Shown here piece by piece: positions 10,862-22,300 of a DNA stretch of 64,000 bases. Origin of the DNA: Rheum nobile (taxonomy: Eukaryota; Streptophyta; Magnoliopsida; Caryophyllales; Polygonaceae). The stretch's first letter is position 1. Each line of letters begins with the position of its first letter. Under the pieces are notes generated by a model that saw only the letters and a program-made list of their open reading frames with translations, was not told where the DNA came from and ran no database searches. The DNA lies in NCBI GenBank assembly GCA_027886185.1, contig WOAB01000719.1, forward strand, positions 62,001 through 126,000, in the 5' to 3' direction. The position numbers and the translations under genes are program-made.

Positions 10862-12127
10862 CACACAAAACCTAGTCACATGGTGAACCATCTTAGGCCA
10901 ATAAAAATGCTCCTTAAGTGCGGCAACAATCTTGGCCACCCCAAAATGTCCTCGACCTTCATGTGCTTCTTGGATCAATAACCTTCGGATAGAAGTCCTA
11001 GGGATGCACAGTTTTCCCTCCTTATATAAGTAGCCATTATCCACAATAAATCCATTAGACTCTCCCTTTTCTACGCAAGTCTCAAACATATCCTTAAAGT
11101 CCTCATCTTGCGCATATAACTCCTTAATAAGGGAAAAGCCTAAAATAGAAGCATCCAAGTGAGTCAAGAGAACATGCCTGTGAGAAAGGGCGTCAGCTAC
11201 CACATTATCCTTCCATTTCTTGTACTTGACTATGTATGGAAAAGTCTCCATAAACTCAACCCAACATGCATGTCGCCGGTTAAGGTTGATCTGGCTCTTG
11301 AGGTACTTCAAAGCCTCGTGGTTCGAGTGGATGAAAAACTCCTTGGGCTGCAAATAATGTTGCCACTTCTTCAACACCCTAATAAGCACATAGAGTTCCT
11401 TGTCATATGTAAGGGTGGCACCGGTGAGCTTCTTATTGAAATAGGCAATGGGCCTACATTCCTGGAGTAGCACACCACCAATGCCATGGTGTGAGGCATC
11501 GCACTACACTTCAAACGTCTTGGCGAAGTCTGGAAGCTAGAGTAGTGGCGTGTGGCACAAGCGCTCCTTGAGCGTTGCGAAGGCAGCCTCATGCGCGTCA
11601 CTCCATTCAATGGCCGCATTCTTCTTGGTGAGCTCATACAGTGGTGCAGTGACAGTGGAGAAATCCTTCACAAAGTGGTGGTAGAAACCTACGAGCCCTA
11701 GGAAGGAACACATCATGGTCTTCATAGTGGGGCGCGACCACTCTTGTATCGCGCGGATCTTCTTTTGGTCCACGCGGATCCCATCGTTGCTAACTACAAA
11801 ACCAATGAAAATAGTAGAGTCCAAGTAAAAAGAACATTTACCACATTAGCATAAAGACTCTCCTTCCTAAGACACTCTAACATGGCTCTAAGGTGAGCCA
11901 AATGATCCTTTAAGGTCTTGCTATAAAAAAAGAATGTCATTAAAGTAGATTACGACAAACTTTCCTAAGTACGCTCTCAAAACATGGTTCATGAGTCTCA
12001 TGAACGTGCTTGGAGCATTAGTGAGGCTGAAGGGCATCACTAACCACTCTAAGAGGCCGCATTTGATCTTGAATGCCGTTTTCCACTCATCATCGTCCTT
12101 CATCCTAATTTGGTGATAGCCACTTTT
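10862..12127 (-). pseudogene. Element A RT C-part, RNase H and integrase zinc domain
   Basis: Read downward, this gives RT (KSGYHQIRMKDDDEWKTAF, VMPFSLTNAPSTFMRLMN), then FVVIYFNDILF, where the catalytic YFDD has become YFND. The thumb/connection (IFIGFVVSNDGI, FLGLVGFYHHFVKDFS), RNase H (IAYFNKKLTGA, TYDKELYVLI, DNVVADALSHRH) and the H2C2 integrase zinc-binding segment (EAHEGRGHFGVAKI, FCVTC) follow. Frameshifts and stops occur around 11480-11540 and 11825-11920. This is a Gypsy pol of the gag-PR-RT-RH-IN order. It is interrupted by D, the MITE and solo LTR E. Confidence 0.9.
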
Positions 12128-12137
12128 CAAATCAATA

Positions 12138-12401
12138 GAGTTTGGATCATATGCGGAGCACTCTTCCCGTGCGGACGTGCGGAGCATGCACTTTTGGGTC
12201 TTATTTGTGCACTTTAACGTCTTATTTGTGCACTTTTTCAAAAAAAAAAAAAAAAAAAAATCTTTTTCAAATTTTTTTCCAAGCATTTTTCAAATTTTTT
12301 GCAAAAGTGCACAAATAAGGCTCAAAAGTGCACAAATAAGGCCCTATAGTGCATGTCCGCACGTCCGCACGGGAAGAGTGTTCCGCACTGGAACCGCACT
12401 C
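12138..12401. mobile_element. Mutator-like MITE, 264 bp
   Basis: The terminal inverted repeats are long: GCGGAGCACTCTTCCCGTGC on the left against a close reverse complement ending ...GGGAAGAGTGTTCCGCAC on the right, extending to the GTGCACAAATAAG words. The centre is a poly-A/T run. It is flanked by CAAATCAATA on both sides (12128-12137, 12402-12411), a 9-10-bp duplication typical of Mutator-like elements. It splits the RT of element A between the NIDL and KSGYHQ codons. No coding capacity. Confidence 0.85.
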
Positions 12402-12451
12402 CAAATCAATATTAGAAAACCAAGTGGCTCCATGAAGCTCATCTAGCATGT
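12402..12451 (-). pseudogene. Element A RT fragment between MITE and solo LTR E
   Basis: The minus strand reads MLDELHGATWFSNIDL, the RT segment between the DYRxxN and SGYHQI motifs. It joins 13860 upward on one side and 12127 downward on the other. Confidence 0.85.
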
Positions 12452-13854
12452 TGATAAGGCATTGTCGTGACACCTAAACAAAATAATCCTAACAAACCTA
12501 AACAAGTAGTAGAGGCAAGCAAGGGTCGATCCCAAAGGGAGGAAGTGATCTTTCTAAATGTTAATCAGCATGCAAAGTAACAAGAAAGGGGGTTTTTGGT
12601 TGTTCACAGAGTAACAAGGTTAAGTTGGCTTGAGAATATGAATGGGGAAAGTAGTTCCACTAGAACGAGATCCACAATACAGAGATATAAGTTGATCACT
12701 GAAATCTATTCAATCCAAGTTCTTTTACTATTCTTATGGTTGTTCCCACCCTGATCTTAAGTACTATCGATTCTCACAGTTGTCGATAGACTTATTACTA
12801 TGCCAATGGTAAAATACCTCCGATTCTCACAGTTGTCGGTATACTTTACCACCAACAAAGCAATAGCAATGCACACAAGGATATAGGATACATGCAAATA
12901 GAAAGACGTATTAATACTCGCATACAACTGATTCTCACTCACGATTGCGCGCTCTGAACCCCTATACGCACAATCGTGTTTGCCACTAGATAAGCACTCG
13001 GAACCCCTATATGCAAATCCTAGCAATTGATAAATATTACTCAACCTAGTTGGCCAGACTATGAAGAACAACGATAAATCAATAATCAATATAACCAAGA
13101 GAATCAAACCAACACACATAAGAATAAGAACAAGGAATAGAAATCTCACAACCGAATCAACTGTATTGCTTCAAACGTCTAGCGAAACAAAGGTGTTTAG
13201 TTCTCCATTCGTTCAAACCCTAGAGTTGGGAATGAAAGAACAAACTTAGTCTCCCGAAGGAGAATTGTAACTTGTGGCAACTAGGTTAACAAAAGAGTAT
13301 TTAACCTAAATCTAAAAGTAATAAAAATAATAAAAAGGAAATAATAATAATAAAATAATAACACAAAATAAACTAATGAAATTCGGGGACAATTAAACTC
13401 GTTCAACAGCTAAATTGAACAGTTGCTTCTCGGCCCATCCCAAGGCAACATCAGCTCGGCTTCCTCATCTATCAACAGTCTCGTTTGGCCCACATCCAGC
13501 AGCGTCTTCGGCCCAACTTCTCGTGCAAGAATCAGCGGCAGGCAGCAGCACACGCGTGGCCTACTCCAGCAGCGCGCCGACATCATGGATGACGTCATCA
13601 CCCGTATTCTTCCAGCTTCTTCCGCTTTTCGCTTCTCACTGCTCTCTATTGTGGTTCCTTCATGTATTTTTCTTCGCCTCCTCAGGTGGTCAACTCCTCT
13701 TCCTCTGGATGTCTCCAATTAGCTCCTCTAGACCACCAAAACCACACTTCTCTGCTCTAACTCCATAATCTCCAATTGTGCATAAAATCCAACCAAATGG
13801 CGCCTCAAACCTGGTAATAATCCTTAGATATGTGCTACAAAATAGAACTCATCA
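12452..13854 (-). mobile_element. Solo LTR E (Athila-type)
   Basis: This 1403-bp LTR runs in reverse. On the minus strand it starts TGATGAGTTCTATTTTGTAG and ends GTGTCACGACAATGCCTTATCA, like the end of M. The exact TSD CATGT is at 12447-12451 and 13855-13859. No internal region remains. Unlike M and D it lacks the CCGCG palindrome array; its G/C-rich upstream part (13420-13620) has only scattered CTCGGCC words. Confidence 0.88.
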
Positions 13855-13859
13855 CATGT

Positions 13860-14366
13860 CATCTAGTCTAGGAATGGGATGGCGATATTTCACCGTGATT
13901 TGGTTGATAGCGCGACAATCAACACACATGCGCTATGAGCCATCCTTTTTGGGAACAAGGATGACTGGGATTGCATAGGGACTAAGACTCTCACGGACGT
14001 AGCCCTTGTCGATCAACTCTTGCACCTAACGCTTCAACTCCTTGGTTTCCTCTAGACTAGCACAGTAGGCGGCGTGATTGGGCAAGGAGGCGCTTGGCAC
14101 AAAATCAATCTGGTGCTCTATACCTCGCATAAGAGGCAATCCATCAAGGAGGTCCTCTAGAAGCACTCTTCAAATTCCTGAAAAAGAGAGGACACCAAAT
14201 GGGGTAAAATCAACAATATCTTTAACATTCAAAAGACACACATTGGGGAGCATGAGAAAACACGGTTGGCGTTCTTGAAGCACTAGGGTGATGTCCCGAG
14301 AGCGTGCCAGCAGGAGGCGCTTCTCACATTTGTTTTTTAGAGGCACTAGCACTATGGAGCTAGAGC
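13860..14366 (-). pseudogene. Element A RT N-terminal part
   Basis: The minus strand encodes the Gypsy RT start: a linker, SLSPYAIPVILVPKKDGS, then a CVDCRAINQITVKYRH-like segment and PRLDDM at the junction with LTR E. Stops such as the TAG near 14025 break it. The reading continues on the far side of E at 12446. Confidence 0.8.
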
Positions 14367-15082
14367 TCATCGCAGGTTGGAGGCATATCGCAGACTGGGC
14401 GTTGGGGCGTGCGTTGTCGCTGGCATCGCTAAGGCATGCGCGCTGGCGCTTGTGTCGCTGGAGCACGCGCTAGCGTTGGGAGCGCTGGGGCGCGTTGTGT
14501 CGCAAGTGTCGTGATGAGGGCCATTGCACAAAGATACGACGACTTGATTTTTAGCCTGCTCAATGGCCTTGGCGCGGGTGTGCTCTTGATCTTGGAGGAT
14601 CTCCTTAGAGCTCATGGGAAGCAAAGTGATTCTCCTCCCATTGTGCATGAAGACGTAGTTGTTGAGGAAGCCATCATGAAGAGCGCGCTTGTCAAATTGC
14701 CTAGGGCGTCCTAAAAGCAAGTGAGTGGCATCCATATCAATAACATTGCATAAAACAATGTCATCATAATAGCAAATATTGAAGGTGATGTGGCATTGCC
14801 TTTTTACCACATTGTACCTTTACCTTCCGAGATCCATTAGAGACAATAGGGTTGGGGGTGAGGAGTTGTCTCAAGCTTGAGATGGTGGATGACCTTCTCA
14901 TTAATGATGTTGCAGCAACTTCCTCCATCAATGATCACACTTAGGTCGGCGGTCTTGACCAAACAACGTGTGTGAAACAAGTTCTCGCGTTGATCAGTTA
15001 GAGTGCTTTCCTTGGCAGTGAGGACATGGCGTGTGACAAGGCTTAAGCGAGTGCCTTCATCATCGCCTAGGGCGCAACAGTA
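14367..15082 (-). pseudogene. Element A protease region
   Basis: Two open stretches (15118-14837 and 14810-14367) give the retroviral-type aspartic protease with VIIDGGSCCNIIN (active-site Asp in DGGS), then MDATHLLLGRPRQFD and FMHNGRRITLLPMS. A frameshift lies near 14820-14836. The C-terminal part is Ala/Ser/Thr-rich, and downstream is the RT. The N-terminal side is cut by insertion of B at 15083-15087. The same protease type is found in element G. Confidence 0.85.
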
Positions 15083-15087
15083 GTAGG

Positions 15088-16588
15088 TGATAGGACAAAA
15101 ACCTACCCACAAGCGCATGAGATCAGTTGTAGCTTTTCAAGTGTCGTTCCCAACGAGAACTATGTAGTATCTTTTTTAACTTAAATCAGTAAGCAAGGCC
15201 ATGAGAATGGAAATTCGTTTGATTAATAACTAAGAAAATAAATAACAAGAATTGCAAAGATGATTGTAAACAATTGGGGAGAAGATTATAGGACTAGAGA
15301 TCCACACAACAAATGTTTTGGTACACTTACGGATATCTGTCTGAAAATAGTCTGAACATGTCTGAAGGTAAGCTATCTAAAGTCTCTACTAACTCCTTTC
15401 AGATGATAATAGATGTGTCTAAATTCCAACTAACAATCGTTGTCACGCAGAGCTAACCAAATATAGACCATTTGGGCACTTAGAATCTAGGATCAAACTA
15501 GGTTAACATTCGTTGTCGCGCTCCGCTAAGTCCAGGCAAACCTAGGGTTTCTATGATAACTTAGGATTCCACAATAGTGATTAGGTTGCTATCGCACAAA
15601 TAATAATCAGGTTCAATTCCTGGTCATATGACTATCTGAGTTATCTATTAAGGTTATCTCCTTTCAGACTCAAACCTAATAGAAGTCTAATCAACATTTA
15701 TCAATTACATTAAGAACTCTAGGATTGAATCAAACAAGGTTTCATAATTCAATTCAGACAAATATCATGCACAAGTCTACCAATTCATTGTTGGGATCAC
15801 CTCAACCCTAGAATTATGGAATTAGCCAGACATGCTTGGAGAAACAATCAAAAACATCATATGAAAAAAATAAATCATTCAACTAGATTATAAGAAGAGA
15901 AATACTTAATCAAATCCAGAGAAACAATCTCCAATCTTTAGAAATCTTCAAAAGAACTCCAAAAACACCTAGGGCTAGAGAGAGTGACAGAAAGGGCTGC
16001 CAAAAAACCTGGAAAAAGTATTTATACCATCCAAAAATAACAAAGGGGTAAGACAAAACAAGTTCGGGCTACGGACTAAACGGCATGGTCGGTGACAAAC
16101 CGTGCACGGTTTGTCACTGACCATGCACTTCAACTGGGGGTACAAAACGACGAAACACAGACCGTGCACAGTCAGTGACTGACCGTGCAGGTCAACTGGG
16201 GGCTCAGCACGGTTTGCAGCAAATTGTGCACGGTCAGTCATTGACCGTGCACGTCTCCTGAGTGCTCTGCACGGTTGGTGACAAGTGTTGTTGGCCGTGC
16301 AGCTGTTTTAGATGGTCGTGCACTTGCTATAAAGACTCCTTAGTCTTCCTTGTTGGCGTGTGTGGCCCGTCTTTTTGTCCTTCATGGTGCAACAACTTCC
16401 CTAATGACGTACATGTTACGTAACATACCTCGTACGCCTGCTAAAGTACCTGAAAACATGCAGAAACTTGTGTAGACATCCAAACTAAAGAAAACGATGC
16501 AAATGACTAAAAATGCAATCTAAGCATGAAAAAGTCTAAGTTAAATCCTAAATGCATGTCCTAAACCTATATGAAATGGATATTATCA
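15088..16588 (-). repeat. B 3' LTR
   Basis: 1501 bp; plus-strand ends TGATAGGACA...GATATTATCA. It pairs with 38601-40132 at clearly lower identity than the D pair, with many transitions and small indels, so B is older. A TATA-like TATAAATAC is readable on the minus strand at 16019-16031. Confidence 0.93.
16081..16320. repeat. CCGTGCACGG palindrome array in B 3' LTR
   Basis: At least five copies of a GACCGTGCACGGTC-type word lie between 16087 and 16320. At 16087-16122 the palindrome extends to 36 bp with one mismatched pair (GGTCGGTGAC... / ...GTCACTGACC). The array ends ~50 bp upstream (minus-strand sense) of the TATA-like box at 16019-16031. The matching, more decayed array in the other LTR is at 39627-39860. 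Confidence 0.9.
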
Positions 16589-16600
16589 AATTCCCCAAGC
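16589..16600 (-). promoter_or_regulatory. B polypurine tract
   Basis: On the minus strand GCTTGGGGAATT abuts the 3' LTR at 16588. Confidence 0.8.
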
Positions 16601-17865
16601 TTAAACTCTCGAGTGTCCTCAATCCAGGATGAAGTCCACTATTCCAGAAGTTATGCATCGGTTGTTTCTACCTAAAGGAAAATGGGAAACAATTATGAGA
16701 AAGTGGAGAACTAGCAAATGCAATCACATATAAGCATCAAAGGGACAAGGCTAATTCCCCATTCAAAGACCTCACAAGGAGAAAAATATATGTCGCTCTC
16801 CCTCATGGGTTTAGGGTACGTGTTTTGCTCAAGTCTCAACTTCGAATACTCATGTACCATAAGCTTGCACCAGCATTCTAAATCTCCACCACTAAGGATC
16901 TTGCACATGACACAAATCAAGAGGACTTTTATTAGGTTGTAATGGGGCCATGGTAAAAATAAAGGTATAGACATAATTTGGCCATGTGGTGCTAAATCCG
17001 GGAAAGAGGAACTAACCAAGATAACACCCAACACTTGAACCATTATTTTCACCCAAACACCATTCCTTTTTTTTCTTCTGTTTTTTTTTTCTGCAAGAAA
17101 AATGAAAATTAATAAACTGCTAAACTAATCTATCAACACACATCACATGTAAGTCCCCCAAGCTTAGCTTGCAACCATAAAAACATAGTATTTGGTTATC
17201 CTAATTCCCAGATGGGTAGAAGGCTAATAATTAAGCTCGGGATGTTTTTGTGGTGCTTCCAAAGAATGGAAAATATAGGCTCAAATTGGCTTGAAGCAAA
17301 GGGATAACATGAAAGGTGGGAAAGGGAAACATAGGCTAATAAAAACAATGCCTCAATCATTTTCACGTCATGCACAAAAATCATAGATGTGGCCTCGAAA
17401 AAGAGTATAATGCAAGTTCTAGAGATGAAATAACCGAAGGGAGAATCACACACATGAAAGAAAATAAAAGGACTCATGAAATAAATAGTCCATAGGCTCA
17501 GAAGCTCACATGCTTTTGTCTAGAATGCAGGTCCTAGCTAGTCTTAATAAATGATCATATGTTCAAGCAAATGCTAACTATCCAAATTGTCATAATCGTG
17601 TCCATAGGTCAATTAAAGTGTCAACAACCAAAGCATGCCAAGAGGAATAGCATCATACAAAACAAGTAAGAATGAACATATGAGTCATATCAAACATCCA
17701 GTGATAAATGAAATGCATCCAAACCTAACAAAAAAACAAGAAAAATAACACTAAATGCAAATGCAAACATGAATGTCTACTAGTGAATAACAACCCCCCA
17801 AGCAAAAACTACTTTGTCCCCAATGTAGAAAAAGTACAAGAGGAAGATGAAACTCACCGAGAAAG
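16601..17865 (-). other. B 3' untranslated region
   Basis: No coding domain is seen between the end of the ORF-1-type gene and the polypurine tract. Two stretches (near 16620 and 17160) contain CTTAGCTTG / TTGAGGACAC-like phrases as in the 3' UTR of D. A/T-rich otherwise. Confidence 0.55.
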
Positions 17866-19140
17866 TCTACTGAGGAGGTGGTGGTGGGTACCGGGCGTTC
17901 GGGTCGAAAGGGTACCCGAACATGTTGTGGTACATCAGCTCGGTCATCTGCTGCTGGCTATCAACCTGCCCTCTAACGTGGTCAACCGACAACTACAGGC
18001 TCATCATCCTTGAGTCTAGAGAGTCTATATGCCCGCAAAGATAGGCAAAATCAGACGCATAGTCAGGCATGGCATAAGTGGAGGATCAGGAGGGGCCACC
18101 CTGCTTATAATGACGCAAAGGACCCGCACCATCATGAATAGGGGCCGTAGTTATGGGCAGTGCATCGGCATCAGGCATATCATCATCCTCATCCTCATCG
18201 TCCTAAGATTCAGACAACGACCCGATCCAGTTGAGGCACCAGTTAGCTTTGTCATCAAGGGGAGTACAAGCGGGATCATGTAAGGGAGTAAGCGCAACGA
18301 GAGCGTTGAATTTGAGCTTGTTGACATTGCTACCCCGGGCGCAAGTGAGCACATGGAATTGACGCAAATACTTGACGTCGATCCAATGAGACGCAGAGGT
18401 CTCCTCATAGTGATCCAAGGGGACGCGAAAGTGGCAGAGCAAAGGCGTAATCATCCCGCCAATGCAGATCCCACCACTAGATTTGGTGGTCATTTTGGCC
18501 AGTTGTAAAGCGAGTAGTTAGCCTATGTTCACGCGTTCCCCGATAGTCTTGGCTTTTAGGATCATAAGCTCACTGCGACGTACGTTGTCCGCGTTGTCCT
18601 CACGGGAGAAGATTGTCCCAGCGATAAATTTCTACAATACCCTTAATACAGGGTGCACGATGTTGGTGGCTTTGGAATGGTCACTGAATGTAGGCAAACC
18701 AGTGATCCTGTGCTAGAAGTCATCCTCATCCGCTCAACAGAGGTCTAGAACGTTCCCACGAGTAGGGAAACCTAAGATAGTGTTGAGCTCAGTGAAGCAC
18801 AATTGTCTCCAAACATTCCCATGGCGAAAACGCAGAGTGCCACGATGAAGGGAGACTCGATCAACGGTAACAGTGAGAGAGCTGATCATCTCGAGTGTGA
18901 GTTCTTTATAGCACACCTCGTTCATGTCAAGGAAATGCTCAAGCCCGATGCGGCCAACCATACGACATAGCTCCCCGAGTAGACCTAAGGTCACCATGCA
19001 ATCAAGATCCATCCATCTTATGGGCAGCCAGGGCTATGTAAGGAGGGTTCTATAGTTCTCTCGCTGCTCATGGTTATCCATGATAATGCGGCCATTGTCA
19101 GGCTGAGCAATGTGGGCGCGACGCAGAGGCATGGAGACAA
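17866..19140 (-). pseudogene. B ATHILA ORF-1-type gene, several stops
   Basis: Read downward from about 19140, it contains RIGLEHFLDMNEVCYKELT, LEMISSLTV, LCFTELNTILGFPTRG and later GGICIGGMITPLLCHF, matching in order the blocks of the D copy (ELTLEFLATLE, LRDLFGV, ISMGGMVTLI). Stops occur after NVLDLC (~18731), near 18620 and 18520, and after WIGSLSES (~18200). It ends in a Met/Gln-rich segment with NARYPPPPPQ. Members of this family lie downstream of pol in Athila elements; function unknown. Confidence 0.82.
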
Positions 19141-20131
19141 TCTATGCGCTAAAGAGAACCTATGAGTGCATAACAACACTATGCAAAACAATACTATCCC
19201 GCCAAGGCCTAAACAAATCAACAATGAAGCAAAAAAATCCTGCCAAGGGCCTACGATAGCTAATAAGTTAGGTAATAGATGACATCAGAAATCTAGGAAA
19301 ATGACAAAATAGTAAACAAGTAACTCGGATTAACTTTCCCGCACATAATCAAATTACCCAACTCATGCAAATATACAAACACCCAAATCTAGCAAAGTAG
19401 GAAACCCCTATAGGGACAAAACTAGAAAACCCCCAAATCAACAAAACTAGAAAACCCCTAAAATCAATAAGTTAACAAACCCCTAGAATCAACTAAACTA
19501 AAAAAGACACAAATCATCTAGACTAGAAAACTCCTAAAATCTACCAAACAAGAACAAGGGAAAATAAAGGGAAGAAATTTACCTTGAAACCTAATGAAAT
19601 GGGAGGGGTAAGTGGTGGTAGGCGGTGGTGTAGATCTGAGGTGGTGATGGGGGGAGATCACTAATGATATGGAGGTGGGGTGTGCGACGTGGTGGTGTGG
19701 GGTGAGCGGTGGTGAAGATATGCGGTGGTGGTGGGACAAGGTCACCGGAGTGGGTGGTTGGTGCGGTGAAGTGGGTGGTGGTGGTTGGTGTGAGAGAGTG
19801 GGAGATGGGAGAGGCGTGAGAGAGGAGAGGGGAGAGGCGTGAGAGAGGAGATAAGAGGCGTGAGAGAGAGGTGAGGGAGAGGGGCTAGAGAAAAAAAGGT
19901 TCGTTGTTGTTGTTTTATTTTTACTTTTATGCTGGGAGCGGGCTAGGTAAGGTGCACGGTCCATGCACCATGGTCGAAGCGGCCAGTTGAGGTGCACGGT
20001 CCGTACACCGCTCCAAACAATGTTTTTTTTTGCCTTTTTTTATTAGGAGAAAGAGTTAGACATACTTATTTTGGATTGCCTCCCAAGTAGCGCTTGTTTA
20101 AGGTCGTTAGCTTGACCTTCCATCAGCACCT
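19141..20131 (-). other. B spacer between integrase and ORF-1, low complexity
   Basis: There are repeated AAACCCCTAAAATCAA-type phrases at 19380-19560 and a GGTGGTG/GAGAGGCGTGAGA-rich stretch at 19600-19890, which would encode a Pro/His/Ser-rich peptide on the minus strand. Two further GTGCACGGTCC words at 19950-20010 resemble the LTR palindrome of B. I do not regard the open frame as a gene. Confidence 0.6.
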
Positions 20132-21538
20132 TCAGTGGATCGAATCAAGGTGGATAGAAGCCACCTTCTTAAACGAACTTTCTGCTATATATTTCTTCAA
20201 GCACTGTCCATTTACCTTGAACTGACATGTCTCTTCACTCCATATATCAATAGCACCATGTGGATATACTCTTCTTACTTGGAAATGACCACTCCATTTG
20301 GATCTCATCTTGCTTGGAAAGAGCCTCAATCTAGAGTTATATAGCAGGACAAGATCACCTTCATGAAACTTTTTAGGGATAATATGTTTGTCATGCCATT
20401 TCTTGTCCTCTCCTTGTAAATCCGGGCATTCTCATAAGCATCCAATCTATGCTCTTCCAACTCTTGCAATTGCAATATCCTCTTTTCACCTGCTTCTTTC
20501 ATATCATAATTGAACAACTTAATGGCCCAATATGCCTTATGCTCCAACTCCACAGAGAGATGACAAGACTTCCCATAGACAAGCCTGAATGGTGTAGTGC
20601 CAATAGAAGTCTTAAAAGCAGTCATGTAAGCCCAAAGAGCATCATCAAGCTTCATAGACTAATCCTTTCGGGATCGGGACACTGTTTTCTCCAAGATGCT
20701 CTTGATCTCCCTGTTAGAAACCTCATCTTGACCACTTGTTTGAGGATGATATGGGGTGGCAATTTTGTGAGTTACCCCATACTTCTTCAACAAAGCCTCA
20801 AACTTCTTCTCAATAAAATGTGATCCTCCATCACTAATCACAACTCTAGGTGTCTCAAATCTAGGAAGAATCACCTTGCTAAAGAACTTGGACACCACCC
20901 TAGAGTCATTGGTCGGAGAGGCAATAACTTCAACCCACTTGGACACATAATCAACCGCCACAAGAATGTACTTGTTACTGCAGGACGGTGGAAAAGGTCT
21001 CATAAAATCAACTCCCCATACATAAAAAATCTCAACCTCCTGGATGTTATTAAGAGGCATCTCATTCCTCCTGGAAATATTTCATGTTCGCTGGCAAGCA
21101 TCATAAGAGACAATGAAACGGTGCACATCCTTGAATATAGAAGGCCAATAGAGAGCTGACTGAGAATCTTGGAGGTAGTCTTGGAGGAACTAGCATGGTC
21201 TCCACAAGGTAGAGAATGACAATGAGTGATAACACTCTCCACCTCCTCCTCAGGGATGCAACGCCTGATAATCCCATCTGCACATTGCTTGAATAGCAAA
21301 GGCTCATCCTAGTAATAATGTCTAACATCATACATGAACTTATTCTTCTGCTAGAAAGATAGTCTAGGAGGTAGCTCATTGCAAACCAAATAATTGACAA
21401 AATCAGCATACCAAGGCATCCTGAAGATTGCAAGAGTCAAGAACTGCTTAGTAATCCTGAAAAGATGATCATCAGGAAAAGAATCATCAATAGGGGGCTC
21501 ATCTGGAGTACAATTCAGCTGCTCCGGAGTCAACCTAG
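20132..21538 (-). pseudogene. B RNase H end and integrase
   Basis: From 21533 downward: PWYADFVNYLVCNELPP (linker after RNase H), the zinc-binding region (IIRRCIPEEE, THCHSLPCGDHASSSKT), then the catalytic core with all three acidic residues visible (WGVDFM, VISDGGSHF, and Glu in SGQDEVSNREIK). LDDALWAYMTAFKTSIGTTP and the C-terminal GHFQVRRVYPHGAIDI follow. Several frameshifts (about 21300, 21060, 20656, 20326) make it inactive. G is inserted at its upstream edge (TSD CCTAG). Confidence 0.88.
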
Positions 21539-22300
21539 TGATGCGAACAACCCCTGAAGTATTGTTTGCAATTCGTAGGATCTTCGTTTCCTCAAGCTTG
21601 TAGTCGAATTCTTCTCTTGCGTAGCCAAAGTGATTGTTTTCCTAGGGCTAAAGAGATAGCCAAACTCGTCCAAAGAGATGAACATAGGGATCAACGTGAT
21701 GATCGTGAATTACCGAAGAAACGGTGTTTGATTGCTCGAAGCGACGAGCTACGGGATAGTTTGATATGTGGGGTCGTAAGGGTTGATGTTGGGATTCAAG
21801 GAGGGAGCGTACTCAACTTAACTACTCAAATCAACATTGTATTAAAAACTAGGGTTTGCTAGTTTCAATAGTCGCTAACAAATAATAATAAAATTTCGAA
21901 AATAAAGACGAAACAGCGAACGTTCGGGCCCGTTTTCGCGGTCGCGAAAAATACTTCCGCGATTGCGGAAAAGTTTCTGTAAGACGCGAACGATCGTGTC
22001 AATTCCGCGGTCGCGGACAATACTTCCGCGATCACGGAAAAGTTCCTATAAAGTCTCGGAAATCAGGGTCGTTTCCGCGGTCGCGGAAAAGTTTCTGTAG
22101 ACTCTCGTAATTCAGCTATATTTCCGCGGTCGTGGCAAAGTCTTCCGCGGTAGCGGCCATGTCTTCTGCGGTCGTGGCTATGTCCTCCGCGGTCGCGGAA
22201 ACGCTCATGTTCTACTATGCCGCGTCTGGCTCTCTTCGAGTGCACTCCCATTGTTTCCTCTTCGTCCTTCGCCGTCATCGAGGGGGTCATGGTGCTATCA
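21539..22300 (-). repeat. G 3' LTR
   Basis: It pairs with 25698-26469. On the minus strand, U3 begins at 22300; the palindrome array occupies about 100-370 bp into it, and a TATA-like CTATTTAAAC word (clearest in the other LTR at ~26018-26030) follows. Confidence 0.93.
21930..22200. repeat. CCGCGGTCGCGG palindrome array in G 3' LTR
   Basis: Clear copies at 22005-22016, 22075-22086 and 22187-22198, plus variants near 21935, 21957, 22027, 22121, 22144, 22167 and 22178. These are the same word, on the other strand, as CCGCGACCGCGG in M, D and J. Spacing between neighbouring copies is irregular (about 20-50 bp). Confidence 0.9.

Noticed and set aside
19518..19997. Pro/His/Ser-rich 159-residue minus-strand ORF in B
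   Set aside because: It is produced by GGTGGTG and GAGAGG simple repeats; no domain, and not conserved in D.
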